Below are positions 35,194 through 44,487 of a DNA stretch of 64,000 nt, piece after piece (the stretch's first letter is position 1; every line of letters starts with the position of its first letter). A program made the translations under genes and the position numbers. This stretch comes from Kitasatospora herbaricolor. GTDB taxonomy: Bacteria > Actinomycetota > Actinomycetes > Streptomycetales > Streptomycetaceae. The notes beneath the pieces were generated by a model. That model did not search any database. It had not been told where the DNA came from and worked only from the letters and a program-made list of their open reading frames with translations. The stretch is from the NCBI RefSeq assembly GCF_030813695.1, contig NZ_JAUSVA010000002.1, positions 2,294,001 to 2,358,000 of the forward strand, in the 5' to 3' direction.

Positions 35194-37602
35194 ATGACCA
35201 CGACCAGTTCCTTCCCTCCGACCAGCGACCCGTGGCCCGAGGCTGCGAACTACCCGCCGCCGCAGGCCCCGGCGAGCGCCACGGTCGACCCGATCTTCCC
35301 GCCCGCCGCCCTGCCGCCGCGCGGCCCGAAGGGTCCGGCGTCCTGGGGCGGGCGCCTGCGCACGCTGCCGGCCCGCGCCTGGCGCGGACGCGCGGACGAC
35401 CCGCGGTGGGCCAGGCCGGCCCTGCTGGGCCTGCTGGCGGCGACGGCCGTCCTCTACTTCTGGAACCTGAGCGCCTCCGGCTGGGCGAACTCCTTCTACT
35501 CCGCCGCCGTCCAGGCCGGCAGCCAGAGCTGGAAGGCCTTCTTCTACGGCTCCTCGGACGCCGCGAACTTCATCACCGTCGACAAGCCGCCGATGTCGCT
35601 CTGGCCGATGGCCCTCTCGGTGCGGATCTTCGGCCTCAGCTCGTGGGCGATCCTGGCCCCGCAGGTGCTGATGGCGGTCGCCACCGTCGGCACGGTGTAC
35701 GCGGCGGTGCGCCGGCGCTTCTCCCCGCTGGGCGGCCTGGTGGCCGGCGGCGCGCTGGCCCTCACCCCCGTCGCGGCGCTGATGTTCCGGTTCAACAACC
35801 CGGACGCGCTGCTGGTGCTGCTGCTCACCCTGGCCGCGTACGGCGTGCTGCGGGCCACCGAGACGGCGAGCACCCGCTGGATGGTCTTCACCGGCGTGAT
35901 GTTCGGCTTCGGGTTCCTCACCAAGACCCTGCAGGCCTTCCTGGTGCTGCCGGCCTTCGCCCTGATCTACCTGGTGATCGCCCCGACCGGCCTCGGCCGC
36001 CGGGTGCGGCAACTGCTCCTCGGCGCGCTGGCGATGGTCGTCTCGGCCGGCTGGTGGGTGGCGGTCGTGCAGCTCGTCCCAGCGGCCGACCGGCCGTACA
36101 TCGGCGGCTCGCAGGACAACAGCTTCCTCTCGGTGACCTTCGGCTACAACGGCTTCGGCCGGATCACCGGCAACGAGACCGGCAGCGTCGGTGGCGGTGG
36201 CGGTGGTGGCGGCGGTGCGGGCGGCGGGGGCGGCATGTGGGGCAGCACCGGCATCACCCGGCTCTTCGACGGCGACATCGGCGGCCAGATCGCCTGGCTG
36301 ATGCCGGCCGCGCTGATCCTGCTGGTCCTCGGCCTCTGGGCGACCCGGCGCTTCCCGCGGACCGACAGCGCCCGGGCGGCCTTCCTGGTCTGGGGCGGCT
36401 GGCTGGTCTGCACCGCGCTGACCTTCAGCTTCATGTCCGGGATCTTCCACCAGTACTACACGGTGGCGCTGGTCCCCGCGGTCGCCGCCCTGGTGGGCAT
36501 GGGCGTGGACGGCCTCTGGCGGGTCCGGCACCGGCTGCCCCACGCGGCGGTGCTGAGCGCGACCCTCGCCGTCACCGCGGTCTGGTCGTACGTCCTGCTC
36601 GGGCGCAGCTCGGACTTCCTGCCCTGGCTGCGCTGGGCGGTGCTGGTCGGCGGACTCGCCGCGGCCGCGGCCCTGCTGCTGGCTGGCCGGCTGACGGCCC
36701 GGCTGGCCGCGGTGACCGGGCTGGTCGGCCTGGCGGCGGCGCTGGGCGGCCCGGCGGCGTACGCGGTGGACACGGTGTCCACCGGGCACTCGGGCTCGAT
36801 CGTGACGGCCGGACCGCAGGTGCAGGGCGGGGGCTTCGGCCCCGGCGGCGGGCGCGGCGGCTTCGGCGGGCGCGGAGGCGCCCTGGAGTTCCCGGGCACG
36901 GGCCAGCGGCAGGGGCAGCTCGGCCAGGGCCGGAACGGCTTCCCCGGGACGGGGCAGGGCCAGAACGCCCCGGGCCTGCCCGGCCAGGGACAGAACGGGC
37001 AGGGCCAGAACGGCCAGGCACTGCCGGGCGGTCAGAACGGCCTCCCCGGGATGCCGCCGGGCGGCTTCGGCGGGCGGGGCGGCGGTACGGGCGGCGGGGG
37101 CGGCATGGGCGGTCTGCTGAACGGCGCCCGGGTCGACAGCGAGCTCGCGGCGCTGCTGAAGCAGGACGCCGACCGGTACACCTGGGTCGCGGCGGCGGTG
37201 GGCTCGCAGAACCAGGCCAGCTACCAGCTGGCCTCCGGCGAGCCGGTGATGGCCCTCGGCGGCTTCAACGGCACCGACCCCTCGCTGACCCTCAGCGCCT
37301 TCCAGCAGTACGTGAACGAGGGGCGGATCCACTACTTCATCGGTGGCGGCATGGGCGGCTGGACGGGCGGCACCACCGCCGCGGCCGACGCCGGGAACGG
37401 GACCGCCGGCGCGGCGGGTACGGCCGGCGCGGCGGGCGCCACCGGCGGCGCCATGGCGGGCGGCATGCCGGGCGGCATGGCGGGCGGCGGCATGGGCGGC
37501 TCGTCGGAGTCCTCGGAGATCGCCACCTGGGTGGCGTCCCACTACACCGCGAAGACCGTCGGCAGCGCGACGATCTACGACCTGACGGCCCCCACCGGCT
37601 GA
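35194..37602 (+). CDS. GT39/ArnT-like membrane glycosyltransferase with Gly-rich extracytoplasmic segments
   Basis: 802-residue polytopic protein. After a Pro-rich cytoplasmic tail, about eleven TM helices follow, with the family motif [19 protein letters not shown] and [18 protein letters not shown] in the GT39/PMT-like (polyprenyl-phosphate-sugar-dependent) core. Two low-complexity inserts are unusual: a poly-Gly loop (about residues 330-350) and a long Gly/Gln/Asn tract (about 545-645), followed by a C-terminal domain with [32 protein letters not shown] and a GGM-repeat near residue 755. The C-terminal domain is common to the actinobacterial members. It probably glycosylates exported proteins or envelope glycans. 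Confidence 0.82.
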   Translation: MTTTSSFPPTSDPWPEAANYPPPQAPASATVDPIFPPAALPPRGPKGPASWGGRLRTLPARAWRGRADDPRWARPALLGLLAATAVLYFWNLSASGWANSFYSAAVQAGSQSWKAFFYGSSDAANFITVDKPPMSLWPMALSVRIFGLSSWAILAPQVLMAVATVGTVYAAVRRRFSPLGGLVAGGALALTPVAALMFRFNNPDALLVLLLTLAAYGVLRATETASTRWMVFTGVMFGFGFLTKTLQAFLVLPAFALIYLVIAPTGLGRRVRQLLLGALAMVVSAGWWVAVVQLVPAADRPYIGGSQDNSFLSVTFGYNGFGRITGNETGSVGGGGGGGGGAGGGGGMWGSTGITRLFDGDIGGQIAWLMPAALILLVLGLWATRRFPRTDSARAAFLVWGGWLVCTALTFSFMSGIFHQYYTVALVPAVAALVGMGVDGLWRVRHRLPHAAVLSATLAVTAVWSYVLLGRSSDFLPWLRWAVLVGGLAAAAALLLAGRLTARLAAVTGLVGLAAALGGPAAYAVDTVSTGHSGSIVTAGPQVQGGGFGPGGGRGGFGGRGGALEFPGTGQRQGQLGQGRNGFPGTGQGQNAPGLPGQGQNGQGQNGQALPGGQNGLPGMPPGGFGGRGGGTGGGGGMGGLLNGARVDSELAALLKQDADRYTWVAAAVGSQNQASYQLASGEPVMALGGFNGTDPSLTLSAFQQYVNEGRIHYFIGGGMGGWTGGTTAAADAGNGTAGAAGTAGAAGATGGAMAGGMPGGMAGGGMGGSSESSEIATWVASHYTAKTVGSATIYDLTAPTG

Positions 37603-37653
37603 CCGGCCCCGCGCGACGGGACTGACGGCCGACCGGGGACGGACGGACGGGAC

Positions 37654-37693
37654 GAGGGTGGGGCGGACCGCGAGAGCGGTCCGCCCCACCCTC
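37654..37693. terminator. Strong terminator, 18-bp perfect stem
   Basis: Arms of 18 bases beginning GAGGGTGGGGCGG close on a GAGA tetraloop, 51 bp after the glycosyltransferase stop. Confidence 0.9.
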
Positions 37694-37753
37694 CTCGCGA
37701 TACGATCCGTGCGAGAGAGCAGCACCGATCCGCGCACGAGGGACCTTCACGCA

Positions 37754-38590
37754 GTGTCCGAGGACCGCACCGCCGCAGCACCCGCCGAGAACCGTCCCGA
37801 CCTGCGGGCCGACTGCTCGAACTGCTTCGGGCTCTGCTGCGTCGCCCTGCCCTTCGCGGCCTCGGCCGACTTCGCGGTCGGCAAGGAGGCCGGGAAGCCC
37901 TGCAAGAACCTGCGGACCGACTTCCGCTGCGGCATCCACAGCCGGCTCCGCCAGGAGGGCTTCCAGGGCTGCACGGTGTACGACTGCTTCGGCGCCGGGC
38001 AGCAGGTCTCCCAGGTGACCTTCGGCGGACGTGACTGGCGGCAGGCCCCGGAGACCTCGCGGCAGATGTTCGAGGTGTTCCCGGTCGTCCGGCAGCTCCA
38101 CGAACTGCTCTGGTACCTGACCGAGGCGCTCACCCTGCCGGCGGCCCGCACGGTGCACGCCGACCTCCGCCGGGCGCTCGACGACACCGGGCGGCTCACC
38201 CGGCAGAGCGCCGAGGAGCTCGCCGGGCTGGACGTCGCCGCGCACCGCGGACGCGTCAACGAACTGCTGCTGCGCACCAGCGAACTCGTCCGCGCCACCG
38301 CCGGACGCAAGGCCAAGGACCACCGCGGCGCCGACCTGATCGGCGCCCGGCTCCGCAAGGCCGACCTGCGCGGCGCCAACCTGCGCGGCGCCTGTCTGAT
38401 CGCCGCCGACCTCACCGGCGCCGACCTGCGCGGGGCCGACCTGATCGGCGCCGACTTCCGGGACGCCAGGATCGGCGGCGCCGACCTCACCGGCAGCATC
38501 TTCCTGACCCAGGCCCAGCTGAACGCCGCGAAGGGCGACGCCGCCACCCGGCTGCCGGCCGCGCTGACCCGCCCGGCGCACTGGTCCTGA
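37754..38590 (+). CDS. Cysteine-cluster pentapeptide-repeat protein
   Basis: 278-residue protein of two parts. Residues 15-80 contain eight cysteines (21, 24, 28, 29, 50, 59, 73, 78) in a CxxCx3CC...C...C...C...C pattern suggestive of a metal or Fe-S site, recalling YkgJ-type clusters. A helical linker (95-185) follows, and residues 188-250 are consecutive pentapeptides A(D/N)LxG ([15 protein letters not shown] and others), which fold as a right-handed quadrilateral helix. GTG at 37754 is the first start consistent with the cluster. Pentapeptide proteins can mimic DNA, but function here is unknown. Confidence 0.78.
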   Translation: MSEDRTAAAPAENRPDLRADCSNCFGLCCVALPFAASADFAVGKEAGKPCKNLRTDFRCGIHSRLRQEGFQGCTVYDCFGAGQQVSQVTFGGRDWRQAPETSRQMFEVFPVVRQLHELLWYLTEALTLPAARTVHADLRRALDDTGRLTRQSAEELAGLDVAAHRGRVNELLLRTSELVRATAGRKAKDHRGADLIGARLRKADLRGANLRGACLIAADLTGADLRGADLIGADFRDARIGGADLTGSIFLTQAQLNAAKGDAATRLPAALTRPAHWS

Positions 38591-38632
38591 CACCGGCACC
38601 ACCACCGGGCCGGGCACCGGGCACCGGGGCCG

Positions 38633-39382
38633 TCAGCCCCCGCACTGCTGGAGCATCGCCTTCTTGTCCGCCTCGGTGACGGGCAGGGCGTACTTCAGCG
38701 AGACCTGCGCGAAGCGGACGGCGTACGAGCAGCGGACGGCCGGGGCGGCGGGCAGCCAGACCGACGGCCCCGAGTCGCCCTTCGAGGCGTTCTGCTGCCC
38801 GTCGGCCGGGACGAGGTTGAGCGGGTCGTTGGCTATCTGCACCCGCTTGGCCTTGTCCCACTTGGCGGCCCCCATCTGCCAGTCGTAGGACAGCGGCATC
38901 ACGTGGTCTATCTGGATCTTCGACGCCTGCGTCTTGGACCACTTCACGGTCTTGCCGGTGTACGGGTCGTAGATGGTCATCGCGCTCACCGTGCAGTCCG
39001 ACCCGTCCTTGCGCTCGACCGACCGGCCGTCCCGGGCCAGCAGGTCGTTGCGGGTGTCGCACTTGTTGTGCCCGAGCGCCACCCCGTCGACGTTGTCCGT
39101 CCAGGCGGGCCCGAACTGGTCGCGGTCGTAGCCGTCCTTGGGGCCGGCCACCGCCGTCCGCACCTGGGCTATCAGGTCGCGGGCCGCGCCCAGGTCCGCC
39201 GCCGAAGTGATCGGCGCCAGACCGGGCTTGGTGCCGTCCGGGTTCTGCAGCGGGCTGGTGCCGCGGCCGCCGGACGGGGCACTGTCGCCGGAGCTGGTCG
39301 GGTCGCCGGTGCACCCCGCCAGCGCCAGGGCGGAGAGCAGCAGGGCGGCGGTCGTGGACAGGGCGCGGCGGCGGGCGGGCAC
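38633..39382 (-). CDS. HNH endonuclease-family (DUF1524) lipoprotein
   Basis: 249-residue exported protein with lipobox LALAGC (Cys24). The HNH core is IQIDHVMPLSYDWQMGAAKW ... FANDPLNLV-like ANDPLNLVPADGQQNASKGDSGPSVW, the DUF1524/GmrSD-type pattern with catalytic His in DHVMPLS and metal residues in NxxKGD. Four cysteines beyond the lipobox could form disulfides. Likely a surface-tethered nuclease; this architecture is common in streptomycetes. Confidence 0.85.
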   Translation of the reverse strand: MPARRRALSTTAALLLSALALAGCTGDPTSSGDSAPSGGRGTSPLQNPDGTKPGLAPITSAADLGAARDLIAQVRTAVAGPKDGYDRDQFGPAWTDNVDGVALGHNKCDTRNDLLARDGRSVERKDGSDCTVSAMTIYDPYTGKTVKWSKTQASKIQIDHVMPLSYDWQMGAAKWDKAKRVQIANDPLNLVPADGQQNASKGDSGPSVWLPAAPAVRCSYAVRFAQVSLKYALPVTEADKKAMLQQCGG

Positions 39383-39542
39383 GGTGGACTCCCGGGTCGG
39401 GTCGGCGGGTGACGGCGCACCAGCAGACCAGCCGCCTCACGCCCGGTCAAGCGTTCGGGACGGGGCGCGCCGCCGTCATGTCGAACCTCACATTCCGCAT
39501 CGGTGGTTGCTCCGGGAGCCAAAGGTCCGTCGCCCGCCCGGG

Positions 39543-40487
39543 TCAGGCCGGCCGCGGCCCGCCGGCGGTCCCGGTCAACTCGGCGGCGACCGCGGCCAGC
39601 ACCTCCGCCACCGGCGTGGCCCGCACCCCGAACGCCCGCTCGGTCCGGGTGGAGTCCAGCACGAACGGCTGGTGGGTGAGGTAGCGCATCTCGGCCACCT
39701 CGCCCAGGAGGGCTGCGTCGAGGGCGAGTTCGGCCAGCTCCCGGTCGCTGATCGCGGTCAGCCGGGGCGCGGGCGCGCCGGCCGCTGCGGCCAGTCGGGC
39801 GGCCAGCTCGCGGGCGGAGAGCGTGGCGAAGCTGGGCACGTGCCAGACCTCGCCCCAGCCGGTGCCGGCCCGGGCCACCGCGACCAGGGTGCGGGCCACG
39901 TCCACCGGCGCGGCCCAGCTGTGCGGCGCGTCCAGGTCGGCGTAGTAGGCGGCGGGTTCGCCGGCGGCCAGCTGCCGGCCGGCCATCAGCAGGAACAGCG
40001 ACTGCGCGCCCGGACCGAAGTAGCTGCCCGCCCGAACCTCCGTCGCCCGGACCGGGCCGGCCCGGTGCGCGGCCAGCGCGTCCGCCCAGATCGCGGCCCG
40101 CAGCTCGCCCTTGACGCTGGTCGGCGCCGGGGGCCGCGACTCGGTGACCGGCCCGTCCACCGGCCCGTAGGCGTAGACGTTGCCGAGCATCACGTACCCG
40201 GCGCCGGTCCGCCGGGCGGCGGTGAGCAGCGACGCGGCCAGCGGCGGGAACTCCTGCTTCCAGCGGTCGTAGGGCGGCGCCGCGCAGTTGACCAGGGCGG
40301 CCGCGCCCTCGACCAGCGCGGTGAGGCGGTCCGGGTCGGTGGCGTCGGCGGCGACCCGTTCGATCCCGGGGTGGACCGGCCCCGAGCCGCCCCGGGTGAT
40401 CAGCCGGACGCTCTCTCCCTCCTCGGCCAGCAGGCGGGCGGTGGCGGTGCCGGTCGATCCGGCGCCGAGGACGACGTAGCGGGACAT
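39543..40487 (-). CDS. NAD-dependent epimerase/dehydratase-like protein
   Basis: 314-residue extended-SDR/atypical SDR: MSRYVVLGAGSTGTATARLL (GxGxxG), VAADATDPDRL, NCAAPPYDRW, and YVMLGNVYAYGPVDGPVTE with Tyr in YAYG. The canonical YxxxK lysine is not at its usual place; ASTSVKGELR-like SVKGELRAAIW follows. The substrate is unknown. It is divergent from a GlxA-family regulator that probably controls it. Confidence 0.82.
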   Translation of the reverse strand: MSRYVVLGAGSTGTATARLLAEEGESVRLITRGGSGPVHPGIERVAADATDPDRLTALVEGAAALVNCAAPPYDRWKQEFPPLAASLLTAARRTGAGYVMLGNVYAYGPVDGPVTESRPPAPTSVKGELRAAIWADALAAHRAGPVRATEVRAGSYFGPGAQSLFLLMAGRQLAAGEPAAYYADLDAPHSWAAPVDVARTLVAVARAGTGWGEVWHVPSFATLSARELAARLAAAAGAPAPRLTAISDRELAELALDAALLGEVAEMRYLTHQPFVLDSTRTERAFGVRATPVAEVLAAVAAELTGTAGGPRPA

Positions 40488-40548
40488 GGCTCTCCAGGAA
40501 GCTGGTGCGAAAGGGGAGTTGTGCGCAGGGACGGGACCGCCCAGGGTC

Positions 40549-40598
40549 GGCGCCAGGGTCGGGGCGGCGCCAGGGTCGGGGCGGCGCCAGGTCGGGGC
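40549..40598. repeat. Three 17-bp tandem repeats (GGCGCCAGGGTCGGGGC)
   Basis: Copies at 40549, 40566 and 40583 (the third lacks one G) lie in the divergent interval between the epimerase and GlxA-like genes. Each begins with the palindrome GGCGCC. Possible regulator sites or slippage products. Confidence 0.8.
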
Positions 40599-40712
40599 CG
40601 GCCGCCGCGGGGAGCGCGGCGGTGCGCCGGGCGGTCCTGGACGGTTCCACTCTGCGGCCGCGCGCCGGTGTGGAACAGTGGCCGTGCTGCCACGGATCCG
40701 GAGGTTCTGGCC

Positions 40713-41669
40713 ATGCATCGGATCGCCGTGGTGGCCGTCCCCCCGGTCACGGCCTTCGACCTGTCCATCCCCGAACTCGTCTTCGGCGCGGCCGAGGTGG
40801 CGGGCGGCCCGGCCTACGAGGTGCTGGTCTGCGCCCCCGACCCGGGGCCGGTGGAGACGATGGGCAGCCTGCGGGTGGTCGTCCCGAACGGGCTGGACGT
40901 GCTGGCCGGCGCTGACACCGTGATGGTGACCGGGTCCGGCTCACGGGCCGACGCGGACCCCCGGGTGCTGACGGCCCTACGGGCGGCGGCCGGGCGGGGC
41001 GCGCGGATCGCGTCGATCTGCACCGGCGCCTTCGTACTGGCCCAGGCGGGGCTGCTGGACGGGCGCAGCGCCACCACCTACTGGGTGCAGGCGGGGGCGC
41101 TCGGCCACCGCTTCCCCGCGGTCCGGGTCCTGCCGGACGTCCTGTTCGTCGAGGACGGGCCGGTGCTCACCTCCGCCGGGCTGACCGCCGGCATCGACCT
41201 CTGCCTGCACATGGTGCGGGCGGACCACGGCGCCGCGGTGGCCAACGCGGTGGCCCGGCTGACGGTCGTGTCGGCGGTGCGGCACGGCGGGCAGGAGCAG
41301 TCGGTGGGCCGGCCGGTGGCGGCGGCCGGCGGCAGTTCGCTGGCGGAGACCAGGAGCTGGGCGCTGGACCGCCTGGACCGCCCGCTGTCCTCGGCGGAGC
41401 TGGCCGCGCACGCCGGGGTCAGTGTCCGCACCCTGCACCGGCGGTTCCTGGCCGAGGCCGGGGTCAGCCCGCTGCAGTGGCTGCTGACCCAGCGGATCGA
41501 ACGGGCCCGGGAGCTGCTGGAGTCGACGGACCTGTCGGTGGAACAGGTCGCCGGCCGGAGCGGCCTGGGCGGGGCGGACTCGCTGCGACGGCACCTGGTC
41601 CAGCGGGTCGGGCTGACCCCGCGCGCCTACCGGGCGAAGTTCGCCCGGGCGGCCGGCCGGCCGTCCTGA
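40713..41669 (+). CDS. GlxA-family transcriptional regulator (DJ-1/PfpI + AraC)
   Basis: 318-residue regulator. Residues 1-170 are a DJ-1/PfpI (class I glutamine amidotransferase-like) sensor domain with the elbow SICTGAFVLAQAGLLDG; residues 210-312 are an AraC DNA-binding domain with two helix-turn-helix units (SSAELAAHAGVSVRTLHRRF and LSVEQVAGRSGLGGADSLRRHL). GGAGG precedes ATG at 40713. The adjacent divergent epimerase gene and repeat array suggest local control. Confidence 0.9.
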   Translation: MHRIAVVAVPPVTAFDLSIPELVFGAAEVAGGPAYEVLVCAPDPGPVETMGSLRVVVPNGLDVLAGADTVMVTGSGSRADADPRVLTALRAAAGRGARIASICTGAFVLAQAGLLDGRSATTYWVQAGALGHRFPAVRVLPDVLFVEDGPVLTSAGLTAGIDLCLHMVRADHGAAVANAVARLTVVSAVRHGGQEQSVGRPVAAAGGSSLAETRSWALDRLDRPLSSAELAAHAGVSVRTLHRRFLAEAGVSPLQWLLTQRIERARELLESTDLSVEQVAGRSGLGGADSLRRHLVQRVGLTPRAYRAKFARAAGRPS

Positions 41670-41791
41670 GACGGGCGGCCGTCGCGACCGGCACCTGAGG
41701 CGGACGGCCGTCGCGGCCGACCCCGCCCGGCCACCGGGGCGCCGCGCGGGCGCCGCGCGGGCGGCGGCGGGTACGCCCGCCGTGCGGACGG

Positions 41792-42787
41792 TCAGCCGCC
41801 GATGGCCGACATCGGGCGGTCCGGCTGGACGAAGTCGGCGGAGTTGATGTCGTGCCCCGGCCCCTTGCGGGCGATGGTGCGGCGCCAGGCCGCCTCGATC
41901 CCCGCGTCCTCGGCCCCGCCGCGCAGCAGCGCCCTCAGGTCGGACTCGGTGGTCGCGAACAGGCAGTTGCGCAGCTGGCCGTCGGCGGTGAGCCGGACCC
42001 GGTCGCAGCCCCCGCAGAACGGCCGGGTGACGGAGGCGATCACGCCGATCACGGTGTCGCCGCCGGCGATCCGCCACTCCTCGGCCGGCGCGTTGCCGTG
42101 CCGGCCGACCGGGACGAGGTCCCAGCGGGCGCCGAGGATCTCCAGCAGCTCGTCCGCGGTGATCATCTTGTCGCGGTCCCAGGCACCCTGGGCGTCCAGC
42201 GGCATCGACTCGATGAAGCGCATCCGGTAGCCGTGCCGGGCCGCGAACTCGACCAGCTCGACGATCTCGTCGTCGTTGACCCCGCGTACCGGGACGGCGT
42301 TCACCTTGACCGGGGCCAGCCCGGCGGCGTGCGCGGCGGCGAGGCCGGCCAGCACGTCGGCGATCCGGTCCCGGCGGGTGATCTCGGCGTACCGGTCGGC
42401 CCGCAGGGTGTCGAGGCTGACGTTCACCCGGTGCAGGCCGGCCTGCTTCAGCGCGACCGCCGTCCGGGCCAGGCCGATCCCGTTGGTGGTGAGCGAGATC
42501 TCGGGGCCCAGTTCGGTCAGCCGGGCCACCAGGTCGGGCAGTCCGCGCCGCAGCAGCGGCTCGCCGCCGGTCAGCCGGACGGAGGTGATGCCCAGGCGCC
42601 GCACCGCGATCCGCACCAGCCGGACGACCTCGTCGTCGCTGAGCACCTCGGCCTTGGGGAGCCAGTCGAGGCCCTCGGCCGGCATGCAGTACGTGCAGCG
42701 CAGGTTGCAGCGGTCGGTGAGGGAAACCCGCAGGTCGGTGTGGACCCGGCCGAAGCGGTCGACCAGCGGGGGAGGTGCGGTGTCCAT
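41792..42787 (-). CDS. moaA: GTP 3',8-cyclase MoaA
   Basis: 331-residue radical-SAM enzyme for the first step of molybdenum cofactor synthesis (GTP to 3',8-cyclo-GTP). The N-terminal cluster is CNLRCTYC (Cys27, 31, 34), followed by TGGEPLLRRGL; the C-terminal cluster is in RPFCGGCDRVRLTADGQLRNC. The protein ends in Gly-Gly, the activating C-terminus of MoaA. It is divergent from a MobA/MocA-like gene, giving a small molybdopterin locus. Confidence 0.95.
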   Translation of the reverse strand: MDTAPPPLVDRFGRVHTDLRVSLTDRCNLRCTYCMPAEGLDWLPKAEVLSDDEVVRLVRIAVRRLGITSVRLTGGEPLLRRGLPDLVARLTELGPEISLTTNGIGLARTAVALKQAGLHRVNVSLDTLRADRYAEITRRDRIADVLAGLAAAHAAGLAPVKVNAVPVRGVNDDEIVELVEFAARHGYRMRFIESMPLDAQGAWDRDKMITADELLEILGARWDLVPVGRHGNAPAEEWRIAGGDTVIGVIASVTRPFCGGCDRVRLTADGQLRNCLFATTESDLRALLRGGAEDAGIEAAWRRTIARKGPGHDINSADFVQPDRPMSAIGG

Positions 42788-42864
42788 CGACCCAGTACAG
42801 GCGCAGCACCCCGGAAGATCCAGCGGCGGAAGACCCTGGTTGCCGCCGCGACCTGCGGGATCGT

Positions 42865-42882
42865 GTTGTGCATTCGTACAAC
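42865..42882. promoter_or_regulatory. 18-bp inverted repeat GTTGTGCATTCGTACAAC
   Basis: Seven-base arms with one mismatch around ATTC, 35 bp upstream of the nucleotidyltransferase start and within the divergent interval with moaA. A shared operator is plausible. Confidence 0.5.
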
Positions 42883-42916
42883 TGCGCGGTCCTGGACGGG
42901 CGGGCAAGCTGGGCGC

Positions 42917-43525
42917 ATGGAAGATCAGCCGTTGCGGCCCGTCGCCGCCCTGGTGCTGGCCGCCGGGGGCGGCCGCCGGCTCGGGGGCCGGCCGAAGGCG
43001 CTGCTCCGCTACCGGGACCGGCCGCTGGTCGAGCACGCGGTCGGGGTGGTCCGGGCGGGCGGCTGCGGCCCGGTGACGGTGGTGCTGGGGGCGGCGCGCG
43101 AGCAGGTCAGGGCCGAGGCCCGGCTGCCCGAATGCCGCCTTGTCGACAATCCCGACTGGGAGAGCGGCATGGGCTCCTCGCTGCGCGCCGGGCTGGCCGC
43201 GCTGGACCCGGGCGCCTCCGCCGTCCTGGTGATGCTGGTGGACACCCCCGGCGTCACCCCCGCGGCCGTGGCCCGGCTGCTCGCCGCCCACCGCGCCGGG
43301 TCCGACCTCGCGGCCGCCGGGTACCAGGGCCGGCGCGGGCACCCGGTGCTGATCGGTGCCCGCCACTTCGCCGAGGCCGCCGCCGGCGCCACCGGTGACG
43401 CGGGGGCCCGGGCGCTGCTGGCCGCGCACGCGGCCGCGATCACCCTGGTGGAGTGCGCCGACGTGGCCGTCCCCGACGACCTCGACACCCCGGCGGACCT
43501 CGCCCGCTGGACGTCCGCGCCCTAG
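42917..43525 (+). CDS. MobA/MocA-like molybdopterin nucleotidyltransferase
   Basis: 202-residue NTP-transferase fold: AALVLAAGGGRRLGGRPKALLRYRDRPLVEHAV is the nucleotide-binding signature, VMLVDTPGVTPAAVARLL the metal-binding Asp block, and AGYQGRRGHPVLIGARHF the HPV block that is characteristic of MocA (CTP:molybdopterin cytidylyltransferase) and related proteins of xanthine dehydrogenase/CODH loci. It likely finishes the cofactor for a Mo hydroxylase encoded elsewhere. Confidence 0.85.
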   Translation: MEDQPLRPVAALVLAAGGGRRLGGRPKALLRYRDRPLVEHAVGVVRAGGCGPVTVVLGAAREQVRAEARLPECRLVDNPDWESGMGSSLRAGLAALDPGASAVLVMLVDTPGVTPAAVARLLAAHRAGSDLAAAGYQGRRGHPVLIGARHFAEAAAGATGDAGARALLAAHAAAITLVECADVAVPDDLDTPADLARWTSAP

Positions 43526-43569
43526 CACCGCCTGCGGGCCGTGATCTTCCGAGGTCGGCCGCCGATCCA

Positions 43570-43592
43570 GGGACGCGCCGCCGGGGCGTCCC
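43570..43592. terminator. Hairpin between convergent genes
   Basis: GGGACGC and GCGTCCC arms with a nine-base loop, between the nucleotidyltransferase stop and the DedA stop. Confidence 0.65.
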
Positions 43593-43604
43593 GGGGGGCC
43601 GGGG

Positions 43605-44234
43605 TCAGCGGGAGTCGCGGCGGGGGTGGATCAGCAGGGGCAGGATCGAGAGCACCACCACCGCCCCGACCAGCAGCCACAGGTAGTGGTCGATGCCCGG
43701 CACGGCGGCGCCCAGCCAGTAGCCGGCCAGCACCAGGCTCTGCGACCAGAGCAGCCCGGCGACGATCTGCCACACGGTGAAGGTGCGGGTGGGGACCTCC
43801 AGGATGCCCGCCAGCGGGCTGAGCACGGTGCGGACCAGCGGGACGAAGCGACCGAGGACGATCGCCTTGCGGTAGCCGTAGCGGCGCAGCAGTTCCTCCC
43901 CTCGGGCCGCGGCCGATCTCAGGCGTTTGCTGCGGGTGCGGGCGAGGGCCGGGCGGCCGCCGTGGCGCCCGATCAGGAAGCCGACCTGGGCGCCGACCAC
44001 GGCCCCCACGGCGGCGCAGAGCATCACCTGCCAGAGCGAGAGGTGCGGCCCGGAACCGTTGCCGGCCGCGCAGAGGACCCCGGCGGGGAGCAGCAGCGTG
44101 TCGCCGGGGAGGAAGAACCCGACCACCAGCAGGCCGGACTCGGCGAAGGTCACCACCAGGACGGCGAGGGCGCCGAACCCGGCGAGCAGGGCGGACCCAC
44201 TCGTCGGGTCGACGGCCAGCGGCAGCCAGGTCAT
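43605..44234 (-). CDS. DedA/VTT-domain membrane protein
   Basis: 209-residue protein with a re-entrant-helix VTT (SNARE-associated) fold: FFLPGDTLLLPAGVLCA is the conserved F/G-x-PG-(D/E) re-entrant loop, and GYRKAIVLGRFVPLVRTVLSPLAGILEVP is the R-F-(I/V)P-x-x-R signature. The Asp in PGDT and both arginines required by DedA proteins are present. These proteins move lipid carriers (undecaprenyl phosphate or phosphatidylethanolamine) across the membrane. Confidence 0.9.
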   Translation of the reverse strand: MTWLPLAVDPTSGSALLAGFGALAVLVVTFAESGLLVVGFFLPGDTLLLPAGVLCAAGNGSGPHLSLWQVMLCAAVGAVVGAQVGFLIGRHGGRPALARTRSKRLRSAAARGEELLRRYGYRKAIVLGRFVPLVRTVLSPLAGILEVPTRTFTVWQIVAGLLWSQSLVLAGYWLGAAVPGIDHYLWLLVGAVVVLSILPLLIHPRRDSR

Positions 44235-44487
44235 CGCGGCCCCGTCCCGGCGGTCCGAGGGTCCGGGCGCTCGTGCGCCGGAGGATTGGACACGTCTCGA
44301 ACGCTACCCGGGTGGCCGCTCCCGCACCGCTCGCAGCCGGCGCCGCTCCGCCCGCCGACGCCGGCGCCCAAGCGCTCCGGCTGGGCCGAACCCGCCACTG
44401 ACCTGCGCGGACGGGTGCCGGACGAAGCCCGGGAGCCCGGGCGCGCGCACCCATGTGGAACGCGTGTTCGATCCACCGTGCCCGGTG

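Noticed and set aside
44235..44487. Small minus-strand ORF upstream of DedA
   Set aside because: Arg/Gly/Pro-rich, no start signal and no similarity.
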